From assembly GCF_030929605.1 (NCBI RefSeq), contig NZ_JAVFVS010000005.1, forward strand, positions 372,001 to 436,000: DNA of 64,000 nucleotides, written 5' to 3'. Shown one piece after another: positions 49,401-56,773 of the stretch. The first letter of the stretch is position 1, and every line of letters begins with the position of its first letter. The notes below the pieces were generated by a model. The model had not been told where the DNA came from, did not search any database, and worked only from the letters and a program-made list of their open reading frames with translations. This stretch comes from Flavobacterium sp. LHD-80. GTDB taxonomy: Bacteria > Bacteroidota > Bacteroidia > Flavobacteriales > Flavobacteriaceae. The position numbers were made by a program, and so were the translations under genes.

Positions 49401-50198
49401 TATTTTGGCTATGGAAACGAAACGGTAAATAATGACGACGAATTTGGAATGGATTATAACAGAGTGCGAATCCGAAAATTTACTGTTGCAGGTGCGGCAA
49501 GACATGTCGGGCGTTTTGGAAGTGAATTCAGCATACAGCCAATTCTTCAAAAATTAACTGTGGAAGAAACTGAAAACCGATTTATTGATATTCCTGGAAT
49601 TATAAATCCGAATGTATTTGACAGTCAAACTTATGGTGCTTTGAGAGTAAAATATCTTTTCAAAAATTCTGATTTTGTTGCAAAACCAACTTTGGGAATT
49701 TATTTTATGCTTTCAGGAATGTGGACCACAAACCTAAGTGATACCAAACAGAATTTCCCGACTCTTGAAAGTATATTAGGCTTTACGCATAAGATTGATC
49801 ATAACGGAAAATTAGTTTTGGCCACATTCTTAAAAGGAAAAGCAATCTTGAATAACAATTTTGATTTTTACCATGGTGCGGCTTTAGGAGGTGATACTGA
49901 TTTACGTGGATATAGAAATGAACGCTTTTTAGGAAGTTCGTATTTCTCTCAAAGCTCTGATCTACGTTTCACTCTTGGGAAAATCCACAAAACTGTTGCA
50001 CCTTTAACCTACGGAATCCTAGGTGGATTTGACTACGGAAGAATCTGGCTTGACGGCGAAAATTCAAGAAAATGGCATCAAGATTACGGCGGCGGATTAT
50101 GGCTGAATGCGATTAATTTGCTAACAGCAAGAATTTCTTATTTCCAATCTCCTGATGAACCAGGAAGAATTATTTTTGGAGCGGCATATAGTTTTTAA
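46452..50198 (+). CDS. Metallophosphoesterase fused to an outer-membrane beta-barrel
   Basis: A 1248-residue envelope protein. A lipobox-like YSC near residue 29 suggests a lipoprotein. Residues 50-330 are a calcineurin-like phosphoesterase: FLVGDAGN, LFLGDNIYPKG, IPGNHDWYSG, IAIHHPLLSNG and VVSGHDHNLQYI supply the two-metal ligands. A central part of about 450 residues (MRAMKKSATVFLQSV, ILIGDWDRHSDQWRWG, IPRDRDQAF) resembles a kinase-like fold region. The last 300 residues look like a BamA/TamA-type barrel ending in the aromatic IIFGAAYSF. A start at Met21 (46512) is possible. Related fusions occur in Bacteroidota; function is not known to me. Confidence 0.82.
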   Translation: MKLFLDNHFIAKIKNYSLAIMALFIIYSCATRKAQYGKNVSANETENATDTIKIAHTFFLVGDAGNADEEQAQQTLELLHQKLKKSGKKSTLLFLGDNIYPKGFPSDKNSEDKALAETKLTNQLKLSEGFKGKTIFIPGNHDWYSGIKGLELQADFVTKYLNDKKAFLPRKACPIEDVKIDSTATLVTIDSEWFLEDWNNHPTINDNCDIKTREDFFDELESILNKNQEKTVIIAIHHPLLSNGTHGGQFSMEKQLFPLEKKIPLPIIGSFINLLRKTSGASPQDLQNKQYTIYAKRIKTLLQRQKNVIVVSGHDHNLQYISKENIQQIISGAGSKSEAARAISENDFSYGGNGYATLTLFKSGDAKVSYYGNENNKEKLLFEREIIKAKEINWAADIPNNFPSKITTSIYTKEMTDKSLVHKFLFGQHYRKYYSTPVEVKVATVDTLMGGLKPIREGGGHQSISLRMSDPKGREYIMRAMKKSATVFLQSVAFKDQYIVNDFEKTYTENFLYDFYTTSHPYAPYVTGSMSDQIGLAHTNPILYYIPKQKGLKEFNASFGDQLYMVEERPADNHLDAKNFGNPSNIISTDDMMKNLHKDEKYAVDEKEYMKARLFDILIGDWDRHSDQWRWGEYKQGDKVIYKPIPRDRDQAFVKYDGALLSLIMNMPPLRHMRSFKADRINVKWLGREPYPMDLAFLRTAEEKDWIEQAKYIQENLSDADIDTAFKNMPKEVQDETVDEIKLKLKSRKRDLQKYAAKYFDVLSRTVMIAGTDKKDKFVINHNAKKSIEIQVFRTKKEGDELVYTKTVTDDKTVNLWVYGLDDNDVFEVKGNQKSDIKIRLIGGQNNDTYNIENGRKVIVYDFKSKENTYNLSRGLGTKAKTQLTDDYDVNLYNYEKPKYNVIAGLPNIGYNPDDGVKVGFNLNYTVNNFKQNPYTQRHILNGFYYFATGGFELTYAAHFPGLLGKWVIDVDSQLTTPNFAMNYFGYGNETVNNDDEFGMDYNRVRIRKFTVAGAARHVGRFGSEFSIQPILQKLTVEETENRFIDIPGIINPNVFDSQTYGALRVKYLFKNSDFVAKPTLGIYFMLSGMWTTNLSDTKQNFPTLESILGFTHKIDHNGKLVLATFLKGKAILNNNFDFYHGAALGGDTDLRGYRNERFLGSSYFSQSSDLRFTLGKIHKTVAPLTYGILGGFDYGRIWLDGENSRKWHQDYGGGLWLNAINLLTARISYFQSPDEPGRIIFGAAYSF

Positions 50199-50203
50199 TT
50201 TTT

Positions 50204-50370
50204 GAGGTTCTAAGGTTCTGAGATGCTAAGGTTCTAAGCTTTTTTAGCTACTGAATAAAAATAGCCACGAATTCACGAAATAATTTAATTAAAATTCGTG
50301 AATTCGTGGCTAACTTTTTCTATGCAAACATAAACCTTAGAACCTTAGCATCTCAGAATCTTAGAACCTT
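50204..50370. repeat. Nested repeat: octamer arms around GCCACGAATTCACGAA palindrome
   Basis: Inverted octamer arms 50204-50238 and 50336-50370 match at 33 of 35 positions. Inside lies a perfect 17-bp palindromic pair (50263-50279 and 50295-50311) of the GCCACGAATT family. The right arm covers the stop of the next gene, and the left arm starts 5 bp after the barrel protein stop. Confidence 0.85.
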
Positions 50371-51226
50371 AGAGTTTAAATTCATAAACATTCCCGCCTA
50401 TTTTATCCGCTTTTTCATCAGCGATTAAGAGGGTGTTATTGTCTTTAAAAACTGTGGCTTCTTTTTGTGAAAAGTGATTTAGACTTACTTCTGTTTGTTT
50501 TCCTTTGTGGAATAAATCTCCTTTGAAATCTTTAAACAAAACAATTTTATCATGACTTAATAAAGCAACTTTTTTTCCGTCTGGACTAATTGTAGCACTT
50601 GTTAAGACACAATGATTGTAGTTGCTACAAGTTTTAAACTCACCTATTTTAGTCGCTTTTTGCGGTCCTTTAGCATTTTTGATTTTATAAATAAAAGCTG
50701 TTCCGTCAAAACCTTTGCTTCGGTTTTTGGTGAAAAGATAAAAATATCCGTTTAGTTCAAAAAAACCTTCAACGTCGTAAAACATTTCTTTTTTCTTTGG
50801 AGGAAATTCGGTTTGTTCTGGGTAAGAAAATGAGATTTTATATTCGGCGGAAGCCAAATCTTTATTCAGCTGATTTTTTGCGATTTTATAAATACACAAA
50901 TCCTTGCGCTTGTTGTCGTTATTTCCAAAATCTCCAATGTAAATATTTCCAGATTTATCTTTTGTAATATCTTCCCAATCAACATTTGTCGCATTTGAAA
51001 TCGTAATGGTTTTTGCTAATTTTCCTTTAGAATCAATTGCATAAATGGCATTTTTGTTTCCACTGTCTTCTAACGTGTAAATTAAATTTGTCTCAGGAAA
51101 ATACGTTATTCCAGAAACTTCTTTTAATTTCTTTGGAAGCGGAAAAAGCGTTTTAAAATCACTGCTAGTCTGTTGCTGACAAGCCAATAAAACAATAGAA
51201 ACGGCTACTAAAAAAGATTTCTTCAT
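50369..51226 (-). CDS. Lipoprotein with beta-propeller (SdiA-regulated-like) fold
   Basis: A 285-residue predicted lipoprotein: the lipobox is LLAC at residue 16. The mature protein repeats short beta motifs of a propeller: LKEVSGITYFPETNLIYTLED, WEDITKDKSGNIYIGDFGNN, YDVEGFFELNGYFYLFTKN and TSATISPDGKKVALLSHD. The pattern resembles the SdiA-regulated/esterase-like propeller families. No catalytic site is visible. It lies between two repeat elements and its stop is in the right octamer arm. Confidence 0.75.
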   Translation of the reverse strand: MKKSFLVAVSIVLLACQQQTSSDFKTLFPLPKKLKEVSGITYFPETNLIYTLEDSGNKNAIYAIDSKGKLAKTITISNATNVDWEDITKDKSGNIYIGDFGNNDNKRKDLCIYKIAKNQLNKDLASAEYKISFSYPEQTEFPPKKKEMFYDVEGFFELNGYFYLFTKNRSKGFDGTAFIYKIKNAKGPQKATKIGEFKTCSNYNHCVLTSATISPDGKKVALLSHDKIVLFKDFKGDLFHKGKQTEVSLNHFSQKEATVFKDNNTLLIADEKADKIGGNVYEFKL

Positions 51227-51241
51227 AAGATTGTGTTTTTT

Positions 51242-51374
51242 TTAAACCATATAAGTTATATAAGAAAATTTAAGTTTTGCTTTATAAACTTATATTGACT
51301 TTTTTAAATAAAATAAGAAATACAATAAAATTCAAGTTTTTCTTTGATGAACTCATATAACTTATATGGTTTAA
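51242..51374. repeat. Inverted repeat TTAAACCATATAAG type
   Basis: The arms 51242-51264 and 51352-51374 match at 22 of 23 positions. AAACCAT plus TAAG units are shared with the element at 3376. It fills the gap between two leftward genes. Confidence 0.8.
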
Positions 51375-51378
51375 CCCT

Positions 51379-52431
51379 TTAAACTAAATTAGTGTTTTTA
51401 AAATTGCGTGTGATAAACTCAAACGCAGCGTGCATGATATGCCCCATTGATTTTGCGTTTTTAAACTTCATATCATTGGTGTATCGGTACAATTCCATTT
51501 TGAGCTGATCCAAATGTTCTTGCGTCGAAATCGTATCGTGGCACATTATATTCAATAATTTTTTAATTCTGGTTTCGGCGGAATGAATACGTTTTGCCAA
51601 AATTGCTCTTTCTTCATCTTTATATTGAATGATCGAACGTTCTTCTAATTTTTCTTTTATCAGCTGAATCATCGGATAATTTTCCTTGAAAAACTGCGGA
51701 CGATACACTTTAAAATTTCCCTCGTAACATTGCTGATCAAAATCGATGGGACGAATTTTATAAACTACTTGGTCAAAATCATGAATTGGAACAATCACAT
51801 AATTGTACGCACGCATATCGCCAAGCAAACGAATCATACAACGCTCATTAAACTTTACAAATTCTTTTGCGATTTGGGCTTTTTCAGTTTCGGTACATTT
51901 GTCCAATAAAGTATCCATAAAAACATCACCGGGAATTCCGATAATATGTTCTTCGATCAAAGTGTCATTGTAGACCAAAAAGTTGATTTTATCTGGCGAA
52001 AGAATATCTTCTAACTCTAATCCATAAATTCTTGAAGCATCGGCTTTTTTGATATAAAAATGAACGTAATTGTCATTCAGAATATTTCGAACTTTGATTC
52101 TGAAAGGTTTCGAATTCCCAAAAGTGCAGTAATCAATAGCATCAATATTCAAAAACTGAATAATTTCGCTGTTTCCGTCAGAATGCAGGAGCGAATAAAT
52201 TTTCTTGAGATTCAAATCGATTTCATTTCGTTCAAATTCACCATAATACACACGAATCCATAAGGTATCGGTTTCATTTTTATCATAAACATTTATCGAA
52301 CCTGAAAATCGCAATAAATCATCATAAAAAACAGAAACTTTCGAAATACGCTCGAATCTGTCTAAATAACTTAAAAGTGGCTGCGTTAAAGGGTATGAAG
52401 GTTTTTTTAAAACCATTAAAGGCTCGCTCAT
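51379..52431 (-). CDS. Conserved hypothetical protein, possible kinase-like core
   Basis: A 350-residue soluble protein with no family signature I can name. The middle reads ERCMIRLLGDMRAYNYVIVPIHDFDQVVYKIRPIDFDQQC, where DMRAYNY and IDFD could correspond to catalytic and metal-binding loops of a protein-kinase-like fold, and VYNDTLIEEHIIGIPGD to the lobe before them. The last 90 residues are helical and charged. It stands alone between a repeat and a divergent ABC transporter. The kinase idea is a weak inference. Confidence 0.5.
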   Translation of the reverse strand: MSEPLMVLKKPSYPLTQPLLSYLDRFERISKVSVFYDDLLRFSGSINVYDKNETDTLWIRVYYGEFERNEIDLNLKKIYSLLHSDGNSEIIQFLNIDAIDYCTFGNSKPFRIKVRNILNDNYVHFYIKKADASRIYGLELEDILSPDKINFLVYNDTLIEEHIIGIPGDVFMDTLLDKCTETEKAQIAKEFVKFNERCMIRLLGDMRAYNYVIVPIHDFDQVVYKIRPIDFDQQCYEGNFKVYRPQFFKENYPMIQLIKEKLEERSIIQYKDEERAILAKRIHSAETRIKKLLNIMCHDTISTQEHLDQLKMELYRYTNDMKFKNAKSMGHIMHAAFEFITRNFKNTNLV

Positions 52432-52448
52432 TTTGAATATCTTTAGTA

Positions 52449-52456
52449 CAAATTTA
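52449..52456 (-). promoter_or_regulatory. -7 box of hypothetical gene 51379-52431
   Basis: TAAATTTG on the minus strand, a TAnnTTTG match, 17 bp before the ATG at 52431. Confidence 0.5.
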
Positions 52457-52538
52457 CATCAATAACACGATAAAAATAAATTTCGCGTAACAATATAGAA
52501 GTTGATTCGTCATACTAAAAACTAAAACCGAAAAAACC

Positions 52539-53450
52539 TTGGAAACCATCCTTACAATCGAAAATCTCAGTAAAAGATACGGGCGCATTCAGGCACTCAA
52601 AAACGTATCATTCAGTATTCAAAAAGGTCATGTCTACGGCATTCTTGGCCCTAACGGAAGTGGAAAATCAACCACTTTAGGAATTGTTTTGAATGTTGTA
52701 AACGAAACATCAGGCAATTACAAATGGTTTGATGGGAAAATGGAAACGCACGAAGCCTTAAAAAAAGTAGGCGCCATTATCGAGCGTCCAAACTTTTACC
52801 CGTATATGACGGCAGAAGAAAACCTGAAATTAGTCTGTAAAATTAAAAGTATCAATTATTCTAAAATTGGAGAAAAACTGAATCTTGTAGGCTTAACCGA
52901 AAGAAAAGACAGCAAATTCAGCACGTTTTCATTAGGTATGAAGCAACGTCTGGCAATTGCATCGGCACTTTTGAATGATCCTGAAATTTTGATTTTAGAC
53001 GAACCTACAAATGGTTTAGATCCGCAGGGAATTCACCAAATTCGCGATATTATTAAAGAAATTGCGTCGCAGGGAACCACAATTTTACTGGCTTCGCATT
53101 TATTAGATGAAGTCGAAAAAGTATGTTCGCATGTTGTTGTTTTAAGAAAAGGCGAAATTTTATATTCGGGTTCGGTTGATGCAATGTCTGCAAATGAAGG
53201 ATTTTTTGAAATTTCTTCGAATGATAATCTGACTTTAAAATCAATTTTGAATGATCATCCGGCTGTTGGCCAAATTAAAGAAGAAGACGGAAAAATTTTG
53301 GTTTACTTGAAATCAGAATTATCAGCTTCTGATTTAAATCAATATTTATTCTCAAAAAATATCGTTTTAAATCATTTGGTAAAACGCAAAAACAGCCTAG
53401 AAGCACAATTTTTAGAATTAACCAAAAACGCTACCATTCAAAAAAACTAA
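52539..53450 (+). CDS. ABC transporter ATP-binding protein
   Basis: A 303-residue ATPase subunit of an ABC-2 type exporter. Walker A is GPNGSGKST (residues 37-45), the signature is FSLGMKQRLAIA, Walker B is ILILDEPTNGLDP, and the switch His is in LLASHLLDEV. A C-terminal extension of about 70 residues follows. It begins with TTG at 52539 (TTG GAA ACC); no suitable ATG is present. The permease gene starts 3 bp after the stop. Substrate unknown; bacitracin or lantibiotic self-protection systems have this shape, but so do many others. Confidence 0.93.
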   Translation: METILTIENLSKRYGRIQALKNVSFSIQKGHVYGILGPNGSGKSTTLGIVLNVVNETSGNYKWFDGKMETHEALKKVGAIIERPNFYPYMTAEENLKLVCKIKSINYSKIGEKLNLVGLTERKDSKFSTFSLGMKQRLAIASALLNDPEILILDEPTNGLDPQGIHQIRDIIKEIASQGTTILLASHLLDEVEKVCSHVVVLRKGEILYSGSVDAMSANEGFFEISSNDNLTLKSILNDHPAVGQIKEEDGKILVYLKSELSASDLNQYLFSKNIVLNHLVKRKNSLEAQFLELTKNATIQKN

Positions 53451-53453
53451 ACC

Positions 53454-54290
53454 ATGAACAGACTTATCTCTATAGAACTTCAAAAAATCTGGAAAAACAA
53501 AGCCAGCCGAATCTTAACACTCGCCTATTTTATTTTACTTTCGTTTATAGCATTGATCGCTTCAATAAAATTTGACATTGGTCCGTTTAAATTTCATTTG
53601 GCCGAAATGGGAATCTTCAATTTTCCGTTTATCTGGCATTTCAATACCTATGTTGCCGCGTGGCTTAAATTTTTCTTAGCCATTGTAATTGTCTCGATGA
53701 TGGCAAATGAATACAGTTACGGAACTTTAAAACAAAACCTTATTGACGGTTTGAGCAAGCAAGAATTTATATTGTCAAAATTTCTAACGGTTGTTCTTTT
53801 TGCTTTTGCATCGACCATTTTCGTTTTTGTAATGAGCTTAATTCTCGGATTATGCTTTTCATCTTACAATGAATTTGGAATTATTTTCTCCGACTTAGAT
53901 TATCTCTTAGCCTTTTTTGTAAAGCTTGTTGGTTTCTTTTCATTCTGTTTATTTTTAGGGATTTTGGTAAAACGTTCGGCTTTTGCTTTGGGATTTCTTT
54001 TGGTTTGGAGCATTCTAGAAGGAATAGCAAAAGGTCTTTTAATTTTTAAAATATTCCCTAACAGCACAACAGGTTATACAATTCTAAAGTTTTTCCCGCT
54101 TGAAGCAATGTCAAATTTAATAATTGAGCCTTTTACCAGATTGTCTGTTGTAAAAAGTATTGGAACTCAAATTGGCGTAGAAAATATAAAAGATTATAGT
54201 GTAAACTATTTTTCAATTTTTATCGTTTTAGTTTGGACATTTTTGTTCATTTTCCTCTCATACAAATTATTAAAAAAGAGAGATTTGTAG
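53454..54290 (+). CDS. ABC-2 type permease
   Basis: A 278-residue membrane partner of the preceding ATPase. Six membrane helices are visible; the first loop contains MANEYSYGTLKQNLIDGLSKQEFILSKFL, the coupling-helix region of this permease family. The cytoplasmic end is KLLKKRDL. It directly precedes the type B adhesin gene, whose promoter box starts immediately after its stop. Confidence 0.9.
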   Translation: MNRLISIELQKIWKNKASRILTLAYFILLSFIALIASIKFDIGPFKFHLAEMGIFNFPFIWHFNTYVAAWLKFFLAIVIVSMMANEYSYGTLKQNLIDGLSKQEFILSKFLTVVLFAFASTIFVFVMSLILGLCFSSYNEFGIIFSDLDYLLAFFVKLVGFFSFCLFLGILVKRSAFALGFLLVWSILEGIAKGLLIFKIFPNSTTGYTILKFFPLEAMSNLIIEPFTRLSVVKSIGTQIGVENIKDYSVNYFSIFIVLVWTFLFIFLSYKLLKKRDL

Positions 54291-54298
54291 TATATTTG
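54291..54298 (+). promoter_or_regulatory. -7 box of first T9SS type B gene
   Basis: TATATTTG, a TAnnTTTG match starting one base after the permease stop and only 6 bp before the ATG at 54305. The transcript would be leaderless or nearly so. Confidence 0.5.
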
Positions 54299-54304
54299 TT
54301 GGCT

Positions 54305-56641
54305 ATGACCCATTTTAAAGTTTATTTATGCGCTTTTTTTATATGTTGTTTATCTCTAAAGATAAACGCTCAATATATTCGCATAGATGACCAAAGAACA
54401 CCTAAACAGCTTATTGAAAACATATTAGTTAACAGTTCATGTGTATCTGTTACCAATACTTCAGGAAAAGGAGATACTTTTACTCAGGATCAGCAAAGTT
54501 TTGCTTACTTTAATGCAGGAACAAGCGGATTTCCTTTTTCTGAAGGAATTGTTTTAACCACTTCAACAAGTCCAAACGCGGTCGGGCCATATGAGAGTTA
54601 TATTGGCCAAGGCGATGTTAACTGGCAAGGTGACGCTGATCTAAACAATCTTTTAAAAATCAATTCTATAAATGCAACTGTTTTAGAATTTGACTTCGTT
54701 CCGCTGACTAATTTCTTGAGCTTTAATTACATTTTTGCTTCCAATGAATATCAGTCTTTTTATCCTTGCGAATATTCAGATGCATTTGCTTTTTTAATTA
54801 AAGAAGCTGGAAGTTCTGATCCTTATAAAAATTTGGCCGTACTTCCTAATAACAATACTATTCCTGTTTCTTCGACAAATGTCCGTCCACAAATTAATCC
54901 TGGAGTTGCCGTAAATGGAGATCGTTATCCAGGATGTCCAGCAGTTAATGAAAATTATTTCAACGGCTTGAACGACAATAAAAGCCCTATAAATTATGCC
55001 GGACAAACTATTGTCATGAACGCGCAGACTAATGTAGTTACTGGAAAAAAATACCATATCAAACTCGTTATCGCTGATGATAAAAACAGGTATTTTGATT
55101 CGGCTGTTTTTTTACAGGCGGGAAGTTTTGCGTCTAAAATTGATTTGGGCTCAGATCAGACTTCTACATCAGGCAAGCCACTTTGTTTTGGACAACAAAC
55201 AACATTAGACACTCATTTATCAGCTGGTTATGATTTTAAATGGTATAAAGATGGCGTGCTTTTACCGACTGAAAAAAATCCAACCTTGCAGGTGTCAACA
55301 ACCGGCACATACAAAGCTGAAGTTACATTAACACCTTCGACATGCGCAGTAACGGGAGAAATTAAAATTGAAGTAACGCCAGAAATCCTGACTACGAATA
55401 CGACTTTGTTTCAATGTGATGACAATAATGACGGAATAAATGTTTTTAATTTAAAGAAAGTTGATAATCTAATTAAAAACAACGCCGCGGATATTACGAA
55501 TAATGGCTATTATGAAACTTTAGCCGATGCGCAGTCTAAAACAAACCCAATTGCAAATCCTGAAAAATATACAAATAAGAGTATCAATCAAACTGTTTTT
55601 GGAAGAATTGAAAACAAGTTTGGCTGTTTCAAGACTGTCGAAGTAAAACTTCAAATCTCAAACAATTCGATTGCATCACAAAATCCAATTAAAACTTGTG
55701 ATGCCGATGATAAGCAAGATGGATTATATCAATTTGATCTTCAAGCAGAAGCAACTCCACAATTAACTGCGGGTCTGCCAACAGGTTTACAAGTAAATTA
55801 TTTTTTAACTCAAAATGATGCTGTAGCCGAAACGAATGCATTGCCAAATATTTTTAAAAATACAGCGGCATTCTCTCAAATTATTTATGCCCGAATTATA
55901 AATGGAGCTGATTGTTACAGTATTTCCCCTATTACATTAGTGGTTAATACTTTTGATCCGCCAAATTTTCAGGAAGAAACAAAATATATCTGCAAGGATG
56001 ATGATATAACTTTAAGTGTCGCCACAGGTTTCAGCAGTTATTTATGGAGTCCCGGAAACAGCACTTCAAATACTTTACTAGTAAGCGCAACAGGAGACTA
56101 TACGGTGACCGTAACAGATGCAAATGGATGCGAAAAAACTAAAAAATTCAAAGTCCTTTTATCTGAACCGGCAGTTATTACAGAAGCTGTTGTAAAAGAT
56201 TTTTCTGGAGTTGACAACTCTGTTTTAATAAAATATACTGGCGCTGGTAATTATGAATTTTCATTAGATGGAAACGTTTTCCAAGATGATCCTTTATTTA
56301 CTGGAATTGGACCAGGTGCTTATTTTGCGATGGCCAGAGATAAAAATGGCTGTGGACTTTCAAATCGCTTTTTAGTATATGTTTTGGATTATCCAAGATT
56401 TTTTACTCCAAACAATGATGGTTATAACGATTTATGGGCAATTAAAGACATAAATCAGATGCCCGATTATACCATTCGAATTTTTGACCGTTATGGTAAA
56501 TTTTTAAAACAAATGAATCAAAACAGCTCAGGCTGGAACGGATTGTTCAATGGCGAACAATTACCATCTGATGATTATTGGTTCACACTTCTTTTTGTTG
56601 ATGGAAAAAGTGTTAAAGGACATTTTAGCTTAAAAAGGTAA
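54305..56641 (+). CDS. T9SS type B adhesin-like protein 1 (choice-of-anchor L)
   Basis: A 778-residue secreted surface protein. Signal peptide of about 22 residues (LKINAQ). The N-terminal 270 residues (LIENILVNSSCVSVTN, FPFSEGIVLTTS, FLSFNYIFASNEYQSFYPC) match the choice-of-anchor L domain. Two repeats of the CDDnnDG type follow. Next is a PKD-like IWSPGNSTSNTL region and the type B sorting domain: FFTPNNDGYNDLWAI, RIFDRYGKFLKQM, DDYWFTLLF and the terminal KGHFSLKR. Secretion by the type IX system to the cell surface is expected. Start at ATG 54305. Confidence 0.9.
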   Translation: MTHFKVYLCAFFICCLSLKINAQYIRIDDQRTPKQLIENILVNSSCVSVTNTSGKGDTFTQDQQSFAYFNAGTSGFPFSEGIVLTTSTSPNAVGPYESYIGQGDVNWQGDADLNNLLKINSINATVLEFDFVPLTNFLSFNYIFASNEYQSFYPCEYSDAFAFLIKEAGSSDPYKNLAVLPNNNTIPVSSTNVRPQINPGVAVNGDRYPGCPAVNENYFNGLNDNKSPINYAGQTIVMNAQTNVVTGKKYHIKLVIADDKNRYFDSAVFLQAGSFASKIDLGSDQTSTSGKPLCFGQQTTLDTHLSAGYDFKWYKDGVLLPTEKNPTLQVSTTGTYKAEVTLTPSTCAVTGEIKIEVTPEILTTNTTLFQCDDNNDGINVFNLKKVDNLIKNNAADITNNGYYETLADAQSKTNPIANPEKYTNKSINQTVFGRIENKFGCFKTVEVKLQISNNSIASQNPIKTCDADDKQDGLYQFDLQAEATPQLTAGLPTGLQVNYFLTQNDAVAETNALPNIFKNTAAFSQIIYARIINGADCYSISPITLVVNTFDPPNFQEETKYICKDDDITLSVATGFSSYLWSPGNSTSNTLLVSATGDYTVTVTDANGCEKTKKFKVLLSEPAVITEAVVKDFSGVDNSVLIKYTGAGNYEFSLDGNVFQDDPLFTGIGPGAYFAMARDKNGCGLSNRFLVYVLDYPRFFTPNNDGYNDLWAIKDINQMPDYTIRIFDRYGKFLKQMNQNSSGWNGLFNGEQLPSDDYWFTLLFVDGKSVKGHFSLKR

Positions 56642-56748
56642 TTTTCTTTCATAAACACATCTCCTTATTTTCTCAAAATTTCAACAAATTTTTTAAAAAA
56701 GAAAACAAACAAAACTTTTTTAAATAACTGTAAATGATTGCATTATTT

Positions 56749-56756
56749 TATATTTG
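56749..56756 (+). promoter_or_regulatory. -7 box of second T9SS type B gene
   Basis: TATATTTG, a TAnnTTTG match, 17 bp before the ATG at 56774. Confidence 0.55.
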
Positions 56757-56773
56757 CGTCTTAAATTAATAAG

